Below are positions 7,070 to 15,979 of a DNA stretch of 64,000 bases, in pieces. Under the pieces are notes generated by a model. It had not been told where the DNA came from. It ran no database searches and saw nothing but the letters and a program-made list of their open reading frames with translations. Every line of letters begins with the position of its first letter. The stretch's first letter is position 1. Made by a program: the position numbers and the translations under genes. The stretch lies in NCBI GenBank assembly GCA_965226645.1, contig CBDDDL010000002.1, positions 62,001 to 126,000 on the forward strand, given 5' to 3'. Source of the stretch: Poriferisodalis sp965226645 (GTDB lineage Bacteria > Actinomycetota > Acidimicrobiia > Acidimicrobiales > Poriferisodalaceae).

Positions 7070-8338
7070 TCAGGCCGCCAGCGGCGCCGTCGGCGTGAAC
7101 TCGGCGTCGAGGTGCTTGACGCCGTGAATGAACGCTGCTTGCAAGGCGTCGGGCTCGCTCACAGCGACGATGTCCGGCAGCCGGTTGAACAGTTCGCGGT
7201 ACATCACCGTCATCTCACGGCGTGCTAGGTGCGCCCCCAAGCAGTAGTGCGGGCCCGGGCCGCCGTAGCCGTACTGCGGGTTTGGGTCTCGTAGAACGTC
7301 GAACTTGAACGGATCTTCGAACGCCGCCGGGTCGCGGTTGGCCGCGACATAGAACATCGCGACCTTGTCGCCCTGGCGCATGTCGCGGCCTTCGAAGACA
7401 TAGTCACGGGTGACGGTTCTGCGCATGTAGCCAACGGGACTGGACAGCCGCACGATCTCCTCGACCGCAGTGGGCGCGACGCCCTCGAAATCTGCAGCCC
7501 AGATGGCTCGCTGATCGGGATGGTCGGTGAGGTACTTGAGACCCCATGAAATGGCGTTGCGAGTGGTCTCGTTGCCGGCCACGACCAGCAGCACGAAGAA
7601 GCTGGCTAGGTCGGCATCGCTCAGCTGGTCGTCGGGAAGCTCGGCATTGACGAGCACGCTGGTGAGATCCTTGCCATCGCCGCCGCGTTTTGTCTCTGCA
7701 ACTTCGTTCATCAAGTTGGCCAGCTGGCCGCCCGCCGTGAGCAGCGCCGTCAGCAAATCGCCATCGGGTGGCTGGTATTCGGGATCCGAGACGCCCAAGA
7801 TGACGTTTGTCGCATCGAACACGCCTTGATACGCCGACCCGGGAATGCCCATGAGGTCGCAGACGATCTTGAGCGGGAGCGCAGCGGCCACTTCGGTCAC
7901 GAAATCGCAACTGCCCTTCTCGCACACCGAGTCCACGATCTCTGCCGCCGCAGCTTGGACGCCGCCGTCGAGATCGGCCAGCATCCGCGGCGTGAATCCC
8001 TTGGCAACGATGCGCCGCAGCCGAGCATGGCGCGGGTCGTCCATGCCGATCATGGAGCCGAAGAACTCGATGAACTCCGGTGGCGCGTCCAGCATGGTGA
8101 TGCCATCAGCGGAGCTGAAGACCTCGGTGTTGCGCGAGATTGCGGCCACGTCGGCGTGCCGGGTGACGCACCAGTAGCCGGGACCTGCCGGGACCACGCC
8201 GTCGTATTCGGGCTCCTCGAACCAGTCCAGCGGGGCCTCGGCATGGTGTCGAGCGATCACCGCGTCGATCACATCGGCCGGCTGGGTCCAGAACGTCGCC
8301 TCCATCATGTTCAGCAGGTCGGTGTTCCACTCGCGCAT
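7070..8338 (-). CDS. Cytochrome P450
   Basis: A 422-residue soluble bacterial P450. The oxygen-activation motif AGNETT is at 254-259, the ExxR pair is E294/R297, and the heme thiolate is C366 in GPGPHYCLGAH. The sequence style (FDVLRDPNPQ, GPGPHYCLG) resembles the actinobacterial CYP125/CYP142/CYP124 sterol and branched-lipid hydroxylases, but family assignment is tentative. The frame is open further upstream, but the ATG at 8338 is preferred because TACCGT lies 6 nt before it and the family length fits. No ferredoxin gene is adjacent. Confidence 0.92.
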   Translation of the reverse strand: MREWNTDLLNMMEATFWTQPADVIDAVIARHHAEAPLDWFEEPEYDGVVPAGPGYWCVTRHADVAAISRNTEVFSSADGITMLDAPPEFIEFFGSMIGMDDPRHARLRRIVAKGFTPRMLADLDGGVQAAAAEIVDSVCEKGSCDFVTEVAAALPLKIVCDLMGIPGSAYQGVFDATNVILGVSDPEYQPPDGDLLTALLTAGGQLANLMNEVAETKRGGDGKDLTSVLVNAELPDDQLSDADLASFFVLLVVAGNETTRNAISWGLKYLTDHPDQRAIWAADFEGVAPTAVEEIVRLSSPVGYMRRTVTRDYVFEGRDMRQGDKVAMFYVAANRDPAAFEDPFKFDVLRDPNPQYGYGGPGPHYCLGAHLARREMTVMYRELFNRLPDIVAVSEPDALQAAFIHGVKHLDAEFTPTAPLAA

Positions 8339-8344
8339 GGCTGA

Positions 8345-8350
8345 ACGGTA
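8345..8350 (-). promoter_or_regulatory. Candidate leaderless -10 (TACCGT) of the P450 gene
   Basis: The hexamer ends 6 nt before the ATG at 8338. Confidence 0.45.
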
Positions 8351-8439
8351 GCGCCGTGGGTCGCGGAGCCGATACGGGTCAATACTCGCCCAAGTCGCCG
8401 TCGGGCCCGTTGCCGTTGCATCTGGCACGATGTATCGCC

Positions 8440-9477
8440 GTGACGACGGACCCTGCCTCGCAGAGCGGCTCTCAACTGAATTACGTGGTGCACGGGGCAG
8501 GCGCGATCGGGTGCGTTCTGGGCGCACGGTTGACCAAAGCGGGGCGCCGGGTCGCCCTGATCGCACGCGGGGATCATCTCGAAGCGCTCCAGCGCAACGG
8601 CTTGCGGATCTCAGGCCACACCGAGGGCCATTTCGGGCTGCCAGCGGTCCGCACCGCGCACGAACTCGAACTCGACGACGACACCGTGGTGTTGCTGACC
8701 ATGAAGACCCAGCACACCTTCGAGGCGATTGATCAGCACCGCGATCTGTACGGCGGTGTGCCGCTGTTCTGCTTCCAGAACAGCGTCACCAACGAGGAAT
8801 GGCTCACAAGCGAGGGTTTGCGCGCCTACGGCGTCATGGTCCGCATCGGCGCACGCATCGATGAGCCCGGCGTGGTCACCCACACCGGCGCGCGAAGGGC
8901 AAAGATCGGCTGCTGGCCGACTGGCTCGGACGAGCTCTGTGCACGAGTCGTCGACGATCTCGTTGCTGCGGACATGCGTGCGTCAATCGAAGAGCGGGTC
9001 GTGGACGCGAAATGGGGCAAGCTCGTCGTGAACCTGTCGAACGCCTTCGCGGCGCTGACTGACCTGCCGGTCCAGGAGTGGTTCGGCGCCGAGGAGACCC
9101 GCTTCTTCTTGGCGGACATTCAGGAAGAGGCAGCGAGAGTGCTCGAGGCGGCGGACATCACGCCCGTCATGGACGACGGGAGCGATTTGCCGTCCTGGAT
9201 CGCACGCATGCGCAAGCCGGGAGAGCGCGAACCACGCGGCAGCACCGACCCTGACTTGCTCAGCTACCCGTCGACCTGGCAGGACCTGCACTTCCGGCGA
9301 CCGACCGTCGAGGTGGAGCACTTCAACGGACGCATTTGCGAGCTCGGCGAGCGCTTCGACATTCCCACGCCGCTCAACCAAGTGCTCACCGAACTCTGCT
9401 GCGACGCCGCAGCCCGCCGTCTGGGCCCCGGCACCGAGACCGTGGCGTCACTGCGCGCCGCGGCTGCCCACCCGTAA
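8440..9477 (+). CDS. Ketopantoate reductase family protein (PanE/ApbA-like)
   Basis: A 345-residue protein from the GTG at 8440. The N-terminus has the NADP-binding VVHGAGAIGCVLGARL glycine-rich loop. A WGKLVVNLSNAFAAL segment contains the catalytic Lys and Asn of the ApbA C-terminal domain. Family members reduce 2-dehydropantoate to pantoate for CoA synthesis, but many paralogues act on other 2-oxoacids, and no pan genes are adjacent. The frame is open from 8356, but upstream residues do not match the family. It is divergent from the P450 gene. Confidence 0.85.
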   Translation: MTTDPASQSGSQLNYVVHGAGAIGCVLGARLTKAGRRVALIARGDHLEALQRNGLRISGHTEGHFGLPAVRTAHELELDDDTVVLLTMKTQHTFEAIDQHRDLYGGVPLFCFQNSVTNEEWLTSEGLRAYGVMVRIGARIDEPGVVTHTGARRAKIGCWPTGSDELCARVVDDLVAADMRASIEERVVDAKWGKLVVNLSNAFAALTDLPVQEWFGAEETRFFLADIQEEAARVLEAADITPVMDDGSDLPSWIARMRKPGEREPRGSTDPDLLSYPSTWQDLHFRRPTVEVEHFNGRICELGERFDIPTPLNQVLTELCCDAAARRLGPGTETVASLRAAAAHP

Positions 9478-9501
9478 CCGCCGCTTCCCGCAGCGATCAG
9501 G

Positions 9502-9587
9502 TGCCCGGGGCGGGATTCGAACCCGCACGCTCCCGTGGGAGCCGAGGGGTTTAAGCCCTCTGCGTCTGCCACTTCCGCCACCCGGGC
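9502..9587 (-). tRNA. tRNA-Leu (UAA anticodon)
   Basis: The 86-nt class II tRNA has acceptor stem GCCCGGG/CCCGGGC, an anticodon stem GAGGG/CCCTC around loop CTTAAAC (anticodon TAA), a long variable arm and a T arm with GGGTTCGAATCCC. The discriminator is A. The 3' CCA is not encoded. Confidence 0.95.
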
Positions 9588-9617
9588 CGGGCTGCGGTGG
9601 TGAGACTACGCCGGTGC

Positions 9618-10124
9618 TCAAGCAGCCTCGCCCCAAGCTTCGGATGGCTGGCCAGCAGCACTTGTCGGTGACGCCGACGGTTGGCGCCCTCGTGGTTCGC
9701 GCCCTACTCGCGCGACTGCCCGCCACAGTTCGTTGCGGACCTCGCCGGCGTCTGTGGCCGTCAAGTCGTTGCACACCACGACGCCCTCAATGGCATCGGC
9801 TACGACGGCCAAGAAGGGACGTCCCCGCACCCGGATCGCCACGACGCAGTCACCGGAGCCGGCCACGCGGTTGACGGACCGATCGAGACCCTCGCTGCGC
9901 GGTGGGCTCTGGAAGCTGGGAACGCACAAGTCCAATTCGCGGGCCGCTGCGGCAAGCGCGCGGGCGGTGAGCACGAAGAGGCCTGAAGCATCCGCGGCGT
10001 CAGCTGAGGTACCTCCCGTGCCGTCGGGTCGAGACGGTGCGGGCCGATGCTGGCGGCCGCGGCTGGGCTGCGCGCCGACCAGTCGCAGTGGGGCGGGTGG
10101 ATGGGTACGGGGTGTCGCTGCCAT
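9618..10124 (-). CDS. Hypothetical protein
   Basis: A 168-residue protein from the ATG at 10124; an in-frame start at 10154 would add 10 residues. I do not recognise a family. Residues ~1-45 are low-complexity and Pro/Arg/Ala-rich. The middle looks folded (LFVLTARALAAAARELDLCVPSF, then DCVVAIRVRGRPFLAVVADAIEGVVVCNDL), and the tail is again disordered. The alternating hydrophobic strands suggest a small alpha/beta domain. It lies between tRNA-Leu and a divergent nuclease gene. Confidence rests on coding-like composition only. Confidence 0.5.
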   Translation of the reverse strand: MAATPRTHPPAPLRLVGAQPSRGRQHRPAPSRPDGTGGTSADAADASGLFVLTARALAAAARELDLCVPSFQSPPRSEGLDRSVNRVAGSGDCVVAIRVRGRPFLAVVADAIEGVVVCNDLTATDAGEVRNELWRAVARVGREPRGRQPSASPTSAAGQPSEAWGEAA

Positions 10125-10166
10125 GACACACAGACTCACAGGCGGGTGTGACAAGAATGGCGGACA

Positions 10167-11171
10167 ATGAACAACTCGGCCGCTGCGGAGGCGGCATCGA
10201 CGAATGCACCCAGGGGCGGCGTCCTACTGCCGGCGCAGCGTGCGACGCTAGACGCAATCCGGGTCACACGCGACGAACGCCCGGTGTACAGCCTCGAGCT
10301 TGCCGAGGCGATGCGAGCCGACCTTGAGGCCGCTCTCGCTGGGCTGTGTGACGATGCCCGCGAAGTGGACAGCCGCGGACTGTGGATCTCCAAGCGCGAC
10401 CTCAACGGCGTCTTCGGCTGTGAAGCCCGCCACCTCGCGGACGCAGAAAGCGGTTTCGAGTGGTCGGTGCCCATCGCGCGCGGCACCCTCGTGCACAAAG
10501 CCGTCGAGCTCTCGGTCCACTCGGGACTCGGTCCTGTCGAGGCCACCAATGCCGCTATCGAGCGCCTTGTCGACACTGACGAGAATCTGGGCCGCTTCCT
10601 CGCCGGATGCAGTCCCGGCGAGCGGGCAGATCTGGAGGCCGACTGCATCACGCTGCTGACGCGGTTCTCCGAAACGTTCCCCCAGATGCAGCGCTCGTGG
10701 CGGCCGACCACCGAAATGAAGGCGCGCGTGAGACTGTGCGGTGGAACCTTTGTGCTCAGCGGCAAATACGACCTCACGTTGGGCACACCCGAACCAGTGG
10801 GCGCAGATGACCCCAAGCGGGGCGGCTCCCGTGCCGGCAAGGTGATCATCGATCTCAAGAGCGGCGGTCGGACTCCCACCGATCCCGAGGACTTGCGCTT
10901 CTACGCGCTCATCGAGACGCTCTCGGTCGGCGTTCCGCCGCTGGGCATCGGTTCGTTCTACGTGGCGGAAGGCCGCATCGAGCACGAGTTCGTCACCCCC
11001 GAAGTGCTCGAGAGCGCGCTGCGGCGAACGGTCGACGGCATTAGCCGCTACATCGAGCTCGCATCGGGGGCACGCGAGCCTCGTCGTTCGCCCGGACCGG
11101 CCTGCCGCTGGTGCCCGATTTCGTCGGATTGCGGCCCCGGTCAGGACTGGCTGGCAGAACTCGACGACTGA
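10167..11171 (+). CDS. PD-(D/E)XK nuclease, RecB/Cas4-like, with predicted 4-Cys iron-sulfur site
   Basis: A 334-residue protein. The motifs of the RecB/Cas4 fold are in order: H110 in GTLVHKAVE, D202 in GKYDLTL, and D229-L-K231 in IIDLKSGG (the D-x-K catalytic pair). C85 (in GCEARHL) and C313-x2-C316-x5-C322 (in CRWCPISSDC) match the four-cysteine [4Fe-4S] arrangement of Cas4 and AddB-type nucleases. No CRISPR array or cas gene is nearby, so a general DNA repair or processing role is more likely. The 3' end overlaps the convergent acetyltransferase gene by 31 bp. Confidence 0.8.
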   Translation: MNNSAAAEAASTNAPRGGVLLPAQRATLDAIRVTRDERPVYSLELAEAMRADLEAALAGLCDDAREVDSRGLWISKRDLNGVFGCEARHLADAESGFEWSVPIARGTLVHKAVELSVHSGLGPVEATNAAIERLVDTDENLGRFLAGCSPGERADLEADCITLLTRFSETFPQMQRSWRPTTEMKARVRLCGGTFVLSGKYDLTLGTPEPVGADDPKRGGSRAGKVIIDLKSGGRTPTDPEDLRFYALIETLSVGVPPLGIGSFYVAEGRIEHEFVTPEVLESALRRTVDGISRYIELASGAREPRRSPGPACRWCPISSDCGPGQDWLAELDD

Positions 11172-11824
11172 GCGATGCCGCCATTGCGCGCCGACGTCAG
11201 CCGTTCTGCCATCTTGTCGCGCCCAGCGGCCCACTCCTCGACGGTCAAGCCGAACCGAACATGGTCCTCCCAGATGCCTGCGATCTGGATGTAGCCCTGC
11301 GCGATGCCCTCCGAGCGAAGGCCCAGCTTGTCCACGACCCGCAGGCTGGCGGCGTTTCGGGGCATGATCGAAATCTGCACCCGGTGCAAGCCCACCTGCT
11401 CGAACGCGAATTCGAACACCGCAAGCAAGCCCTCAGCGACGAGCCCTTTCCCGGCGAAGCGCTCGTCGATCCAGTAACCCACGTGTGCACTCAGGAATGC
11501 GCCCCGAGCGATGTGCGACATGTTGATCTCGCCGCAGAACCAGCCCTCGTGCCACAACCCGAAGTCGAAGGCAGATCCCGACGAGCGCTCGCGCTCGCGC
11601 ACCCGGCAGCGGTTGGTGAACGCCTGTGGGTCGCGAGAGGGATTGGGTGAACTGGTTGGCGGCCGCGGCTCCCACTTTTCCAGCCAGACATGGCAACGCT
11701 GGCGGACTTCGCTCCATTGGGCGAAGTCAGACGGCACGAGCGGGCGAAGCTCGAGCCGCTCGGTGCGCAGGCGACTCACCCCCCGCACAGTAATGGCGCG
11801 GCGCCGACGCTCACCGAGTCGCAT
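11141..11824 (-). CDS. GNAT-family N-acetyltransferase (RimJ/RimL-like)
   Basis: A 227-residue protein. The N-terminus RLRTERLELRPL is the typical first strand of RimJ/RimL-type acetyltransferases. GYWIDERFAGKGLVAEGL holds the acetyl-CoA pyrophosphate-binding R-x-x-G-x-G/A region, and NAASLRVVDKLGLRSEG is the conserved C-terminal motif. Known homologues acetylate N-termini of ribosomal proteins or small amines; the target is unknown here. The start at 11824 lies 8 nt after the ppx stop codon, so the two are probably co-transcribed. Confidence 0.85.
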   Translation of the reverse strand: MRLGERRRRAITVRGVSRLRTERLELRPLVPSDFAQWSEVRQRCHVWLEKWEPRPPTSSPNPSRDPQAFTNRCRVRERERSSGSAFDFGLWHEGWFCGEINMSHIARGAFLSAHVGYWIDERFAGKGLVAEGLLAVFEFAFEQVGLHRVQISIMPRNAASLRVVDKLGLRSEGIAQGYIQIAGIWEDHVRFGLTVEEWAAGRDKMAERLTSARNGGIAQSSSSASQS

Positions 11825-11832
11825 GGTGCTCT

Positions 11833-12834
11833 CTAGCGCGTTTCGCCGTCTGTGGGTGGGCTTGCTTCGCGCTGGCGCGGGCCCGAAGAACTCAGCTCTG
11901 CAGCGATGCCATCGAGGAGATCGCGCTCGCGCACCACGCATTCGTCGATCTCCCAGTGGCGCATGATCGCCACCAAGATGCAGCAACCGCCGACGATGAC
12001 TGGCGCGCGATCGGGGTGCAGTCCGGGATTGTGCACCCGGTCGACAAGTGCCTCGGTCGCGAGCGTTCGGAAGACATCCTCAGCAGCGGCACGGGTCAGC
12101 GCGAAGCCATCGATCGCCGCCGGGTCGTACGGATCGAGTCCGATCTCCACCGCGGCCACTGTCGTGAGAGTGCCGGCAATTCCGACGAGCTGAGCCGCAG
12201 ATGCTCCACGGCCGATCACCGAGTGCTCGCGCTCGATGTCGTCGAGATGCAGTCGGGCAACCGAGATGGCGGCGCTCAACTGCTCGGGTCTGGGCGGATC
12301 CGAGCTCAAGAAGCGCTCAGTCCATCGCACCGAGCCCATGTCCACCGATACCGCGTCAACAGGCGCAGCTCCGGGGCCCGCAATGCCGTAGGAGAACTCC
12401 GTGGAACCGCCTCCGATGTCAAGCACCAGCGCGGCACGCCCGGAGCTGTCGAGGCCAGTGGTGGCACCCGTGAATCCGTACCTGGCCTCCGCAGCACCGT
12501 CCAACATCTCGAATTGGACGCCAAGCCGCTCACGCGCCCGCTGCAGGAATTCTGCTCCGTTGGCAGCGTCGCGCACAGCACTCGTTGCGACTGCTCGCGC
12601 GTCGGTCACACCGCGCGCCGTCATGACGTCGCGAAACTCCTCCAGAACGTCGAGCACCCGACCAATGGCGTCATCACGCAAGCGACCATCGGCATCGACG
12701 CCACGACCGAGCCCGGTGATGCGCGCCAGGCGCTGCCCAAAACCCACGCCGTCGTCGACGAGCAGCCGCGTGGTGTTGGTGCCGCAGTCCACGACAGCGA
12801 CTGGGCCCCGCTCCGAGCTGTGAGGTGCGCTCAC
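11833..12834 (-). CDS. ppx: Ppx/GppA phosphatase family protein (exopolyphosphatase)
   Basis: A 333-residue protein with the ASKHA-fold phosphate loops: VVDCGTNTTRLLV at the N-terminus and LVLDIGGGSTEF near residue 140, plus AVATSAVRDAAN between them. The family hydrolyses polyphosphate and/or pppGpp; actinobacterial short Ppx proteins are of this size. The GTG start overlaps the DUF501 stop codon in a GTGA, so translation is coupled. DUF501 next to ppx is a conserved actinobacterial pair. Confidence 0.9.
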   Translation of the reverse strand: MSAPHSSERGPVAVVDCGTNTTRLLVDDGVGFGQRLARITGLGRGVDADGRLRDDAIGRVLDVLEEFRDVMTARGVTDARAVATSAVRDAANGAEFLQRARERLGVQFEMLDGAAEARYGFTGATTGLDSSGRAALVLDIGGGSTEFSYGIAGPGAAPVDAVSVDMGSVRWTERFLSSDPPRPEQLSAAISVARLHLDDIEREHSVIGRGASAAQLVGIAGTLTTVAAVEIGLDPYDPAAIDGFALTRAAAEDVFRTLATEALVDRVHNPGLHPDRAPVIVGGCCILVAIMRHWEIDECVVRERDLLDGIAAELSSSGPRQREASPPTDGETR

Positions 12835-13316
12835 GACTTGGCACCTGGGTTCTCAAGCTGGTGCAGCACCCAATCACCGACGGGGTCGGCGCCGCCCGTC
12901 AGCCGGTACGCGAGGTGCGCGTGCAGGCACTTCACACCACGCGCGGTGCCTCCTATCCCGCCGCTCGGTCGTGGCCCGAGATGGTCAGCCGAGATCAACG
13001 CGTCCCTGTCGGCGGCATAGCGTTCGTGGGCAGCTGCGAGCGCCTGTGCGTCAACCGCTGCTTGCGCCGCTCGGACTCCCCCATCGCCTTCCAGCTGCGA
13101 CACGCGGCGGCGAAGCTCGGCGTCGACGAGCCAGTAGCGAGTGGGCATCGGCGTGCCGTCGTCGAGCAGCGGCGCGTTTGCGATGACAACCGGGCGGCCG
13201 TCGGGGTGAGCCACCGCCACGCCGAACGAGCACTGCGGCGGCCGGCCGAGCAGTTCCGCGACGGCGTCGAATTGCGCCGGGGTGGGAACCGCGGGATCAG
13301 CGGAGCACTCGAACAT
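12831..13316 (-). CDS. DUF501 domain-containing protein
   Basis: A 161-residue protein. The pattern of an N-terminal CSFGVAVAHPDGRPVVIANAP region, a central PTRYWLVD strand and a C-terminal GVKCLHAHLAYRL-x-GGADPVGDW is characteristic of DUF501. The function is unknown. In most Actinomycetota the order is eno-ftsB-DUF501-ppx; here eno-ftsB is 15 kb away. It overlaps ppx by 4 nt. Confidence 0.9.
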   Translation of the reverse strand: MFECSADPAVPTPAQFDAVAELLGRPPQCSFGVAVAHPDGRPVVIANAPLLDDGTPMPTRYWLVDAELRRRVSQLEGDGGVRAAQAAVDAQALAAAHERYAADRDALISADHLGPRPSGGIGGTARGVKCLHAHLAYRLTGGADPVGDWVLHQLENPGAKS

Positions 13317-13424
13317 CGCTCAACTCAGGGACGCAACCAATACCAGCATTTGCTCGGCATCTGAGCCGCACGCGTCTGCGGCCACCGGTGCGAGCATGCG
13401 CAATCGTGTGCGCTGCGCAGTCGC

Positions 13425-14138
13425 TCAGCCTCGAGCCCGGCGCTTGCGCCTGCGCCGACGGCCCAACACGAGGAACACAACGACCGCAATCGGCGCCAGG
13501 AGGCGCTTCAGCATGGGCTTGCCAGCGGCGCCGAGCAAGTCGACAGGTTCGGGTTCGGCCATCTCGATCTTGCGAGGCCCGGTGTCCGCTGGCGCTGCTT
13601 CGGCGGTGTCGCCATCTGCGGCAGCCTGAGACTCATCGGAATCGTCCGTGCCCTCGTCAGCTGCGGGGGTCGCATCTGCTGCATCGGAAGCGCCGACTTC
13701 AGAGAGCTTTTGTTCCAAGGAGTCGACGAACTGCCCAATGAGCTTCTCGGTCACGTCGGCCATCACGCCGCGGCCGAACTGCGCCACCTTGCCGGTGACC
13801 TTGAGATCTGTGGTGATGGCGATCACGGTGCCGTCGTCATCAGGTGTCATCTGTGCGGTCACCTGGGCGGCTGCGTTGCCAGCGCCGCGCGAGTCGCGAC
13901 CGGTGGCCTCAAGCACGACACGGTGGTTCTCTTCGTCCAACTCGACGAAGCGAGCCGAGCCCTTGTACTGCACCGTAATCGGGCCGACCTTGATCTTCAC
14001 GCCGCCCTTGAACTCGTCGCCGTCAACCTCGGTGAGCTGCGCACCTGGCATGCATGGAGCGATGAACTCGACATCGGTCAGCGTGTTCCACGCCTGCTCG
14101 ACGGGAATACCCACACGGAATTCACTGTTCAGCTCCAT
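13425..14138 (-). CDS. coxG: CoxG-like SRPBCC family protein with C-terminal membrane anchor
   Basis: A 237-residue protein. Residues 1-150 are the CoxG/SRPBCC steroidogenic-like fold (FRVGIPVEQAWNTLTDVEFIAPCMPGA, then VKVGPITVQYKGSARF). An acidic Ala/Asp-rich linker leads to a hydrophobic segment (LLAPIAVVVFLVLG) and an Arg/Lys tail, so it is probably tail-anchored to the membrane. In Oligotropha, CoxG helps recruit CO dehydrogenase to the membrane. Its start overlaps the end of the MobA-like gene by 10 bp. Confidence 0.85.
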   Translation of the reverse strand: MELNSEFRVGIPVEQAWNTLTDVEFIAPCMPGAQLTEVDGDEFKGGVKIKVGPITVQYKGSARFVELDEENHRVVLEATGRDSRGAGNAAAQVTAQMTPDDDGTVIAITTDLKVTGKVAQFGRGVMADVTEKLIGQFVDSLEQKLSEVGASDAADATPAADEGTDDSDESQAAADGDTAEAAPADTGPRKIEMAEPEPVDLLGAAGKPMLKRLLAPIAVVVFLVLGRRRRRKRRARG

Positions 14139-14707
14139 CGGCGCAAATCCTCCACGGTGTCAATGTCGTCTGGGCGACCCTCGCAGGCTACCGGTACCAC
14201 CAATTCGGGAAGTCTGCGCATGAGGGTTCGTGCGCCTTCGTCGCCGTCGCGATCGAGCAACGGCCATATCGCCCGGGACAGGCGCACCGGATTGCCGCGA
14301 AGACCGTCGAATGTCGCGACCGCTATCGGCGCTGTGCTCGACGCGACCGCCTTCCAGGCCGACGTCGGAACAAACGGCTGATCGCCCAGACCGACCACGA
14401 TCGCATCGTGCCCGCTGCGACGGGCCCAGCCCATCGCGCAGAGCAGCGACGAGGCGATGCCGGAATCCCAACGCTCGTTGTGGAGCAGCGTGACTGGATG
14501 AATCCCGGAATCGGTGCGCTCGTTCACCACCGCGGACAACTCGACAGCGCCGGTGACGATGATCGCAGCGTCGAGGTCCGCCTCGAGCAGCGCCTCCAGT
14601 GATCGGGACACCACCGTGCGACCGTCGAGCACCGAGAGCAATTTGTGCTCTCGTGCCGCGAAACGCGTTCCCCCCCCTGCCGCCAGCAGGACGCCCGCCG
14701 TGGTCAT
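14129..14707 (-). CDS. MobA-like NTP transferase (molybdenum cofactor nucleotidylyltransferase)
   Basis: A 192-residue protein. The N-terminus GVLLAAGGGTRF is the nucleotidyltransferase loop, followed by the KLL lysine. VVGLGDQPFV holds the metal-binding Asp, and GLRGNPVRL completes the MocA/MobA pattern. Such proteins make molybdopterin cytosine dinucleotide, the cofactor of CODH-family molybdenum hydroxylases. This fits its place between coxG and the acyl-CoA dehydrogenase in the cox-type maturation cluster. Confidence 0.85.
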   Translation of the reverse strand: MTTAGVLLAAGGGTRFAAREHKLLSVLDGRTVVSRSLEALLEADLDAAIIVTGAVELSAVVNERTDSGIHPVTLLHNERWDSGIASSLLCAMGWARRSGHDAIVVGLGDQPFVPTSAWKAVASSTAPIAVATFDGLRGNPVRLSRAIWPLLDRDGDEGARTLMRRLPELVVPVACEGRPDDIDTVEDLRRWS

Positions 14708-14745
14708 CGCTCGGATGCTCTGTGCCCGAATGCCGGATGGGACGG

Positions 14746-15912
14746 CTAGTACGAGCGGGGCAGGCCGAGCACCTTTGACGACACGTAGTTCATGACCATC
14801 TCTTGGCTGACCGGGGCGATCTTCATGAGCCTCGCCTCGCGCCAGTAGCGCTCCACGTCGTATTCCTTGGCATAGCCGAACCCGCCGTGCGTCTGCATGG
14901 CCCGGTCCGTGCACTCAAACGCGGCTTCCGACGCCAGGTACTTGGCCAAGTTGGCCTGCGCGCCGCAGTCGAGGCCGTTGTCGTAACGCCATGACGCGTC
15001 GCGCACCACCAGTTCGGCCGCGTGGAGCCGGGCGTAGCTGTCCGCCAGCGGGAAGGCGATTCCCTGGTTCTGCCCGATCGGACGTCCGAAGATGATTCGT
15101 CCCTTGGCGTATTCCACCGCGCGTCGCAGCGCAACCCGGCCGATGCCCAGCGCCTCAGCGGAGATCAGGATGCGTTCGGGATTGAGGCCGTCGAGGATGT
15201 AGCGGAAGCCTTCGCCCTCCTCGCCCACGCGGCGGCTGACGGGAACCCGCAGCCCGTCGTAGCGGACCTCGCAGGAGACCACGGCGTTGCGGCCCACCTT
15301 GGGGATGGGCGTGATGTCGACCGCTGGGTCCTGCAGGTCGACGAGCAGCAGCGTCATGCCTCTCGTCGGGCCGTCGCACTCCTCCTTCGGAGTGGTGCGC
15401 ACCAGCAGCAGGCACACATCGCAGTAGGGAGCCTTCGTCGTCCACACCTTGGCGCCGTGGATCACGTACTCATCACCGTCGCGCACCGCCCGCGTTCGAA
15501 TCGAGGTGGTGTCGGTGCCCGCATCGGACTCGGTCACGCCGAACGCCGCATGGATGGAACCGTCGGCCACGCCGGGCAGGAACTCTTTAACCAGCTGGTC
15601 CGAGCCGTATTTCCGAACCGGTTCCATGCCGAAAATGGACAGGTGCAGCGCCGAGCAGCCGTTCATGGCAGCACCGCTGGCAGCCACCTCCTCGAGCACG
15701 ATGGAGGCCTCGGTAATGCCCTGCCCGCCGCCTCCGAACTCTTCGGGAATTGCAATTCCGACCCAACCGCCTTCGGCCATCGCGTTGTAGAAGTCCCAAG
15801 GGAATTCGTGGTTCTCGTCGCGGTCGCGCCAATACTCGTCGGGGAAGTCGGCGCAGACCCGTCGAACGCCTTCGCGGATCGCCTCGTGGTCCTCGTTCGT
15901 TGTGAAGTCCAT
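14746..15912 (-). CDS. Acyl-CoA dehydrogenase family protein
   Basis: A 388-residue flavoprotein of typical ACAD length. It has FGVTESDAGTDTTSI (FAD and substrate contacts), GAKVWTTKAPYCDV, and a C-terminal QTHGGFGYAKEYDVERYWREARL signature. The start is set by TAGCTT 7 nt upstream of the ATG. A longer frame extends upstream but crosses the XdhC genes in another frame. Its substrate is unknown. It sits inside the cox-type maturation cluster, apparently with its own promoter, so co-function is uncertain. Confidence 0.92.
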   Translation of the reverse strand: MDFTTNEDHEAIREGVRRVCADFPDEYWRDRDENHEFPWDFYNAMAEGGWVGIAIPEEFGGGGQGITEASIVLEEVAASGAAMNGCSALHLSIFGMEPVRKYGSDQLVKEFLPGVADGSIHAAFGVTESDAGTDTTSIRTRAVRDGDEYVIHGAKVWTTKAPYCDVCLLLVRTTPKEECDGPTRGMTLLLVDLQDPAVDITPIPKVGRNAVVSCEVRYDGLRVPVSRRVGEEGEGFRYILDGLNPERILISAEALGIGRVALRRAVEYAKGRIIFGRPIGQNQGIAFPLADSYARLHAAELVVRDASWRYDNGLDCGAQANLAKYLASEAAFECTDRAMQTHGGFGYAKEYDVERYWREARLMKIAPVSQEMVMNYVSSKVLGLPRSY

Positions 15913-15919
15913 CGCGCCG

Positions 15920-15925
15920 AAGCTA
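15920..15925 (-). promoter_or_regulatory. Candidate leaderless -10 (TAGCTT) of the acyl-CoA dehydrogenase gene
   Basis: The hexamer ends 7 nt before the ATG at 15912. The arrangement matches other operon heads in the window. Confidence 0.5.
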
Positions 15926-15979
15926 CCCGTCCGCCGTGACACGAGGCTGGGCCCGGGTTGGGACTTTGGGACGTGGGGG

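Noticed and set aside
5710..7098. 462-residue open frame on the plus strand
   Set aside because: It is the antisense shadow of ino1 and has no family features.
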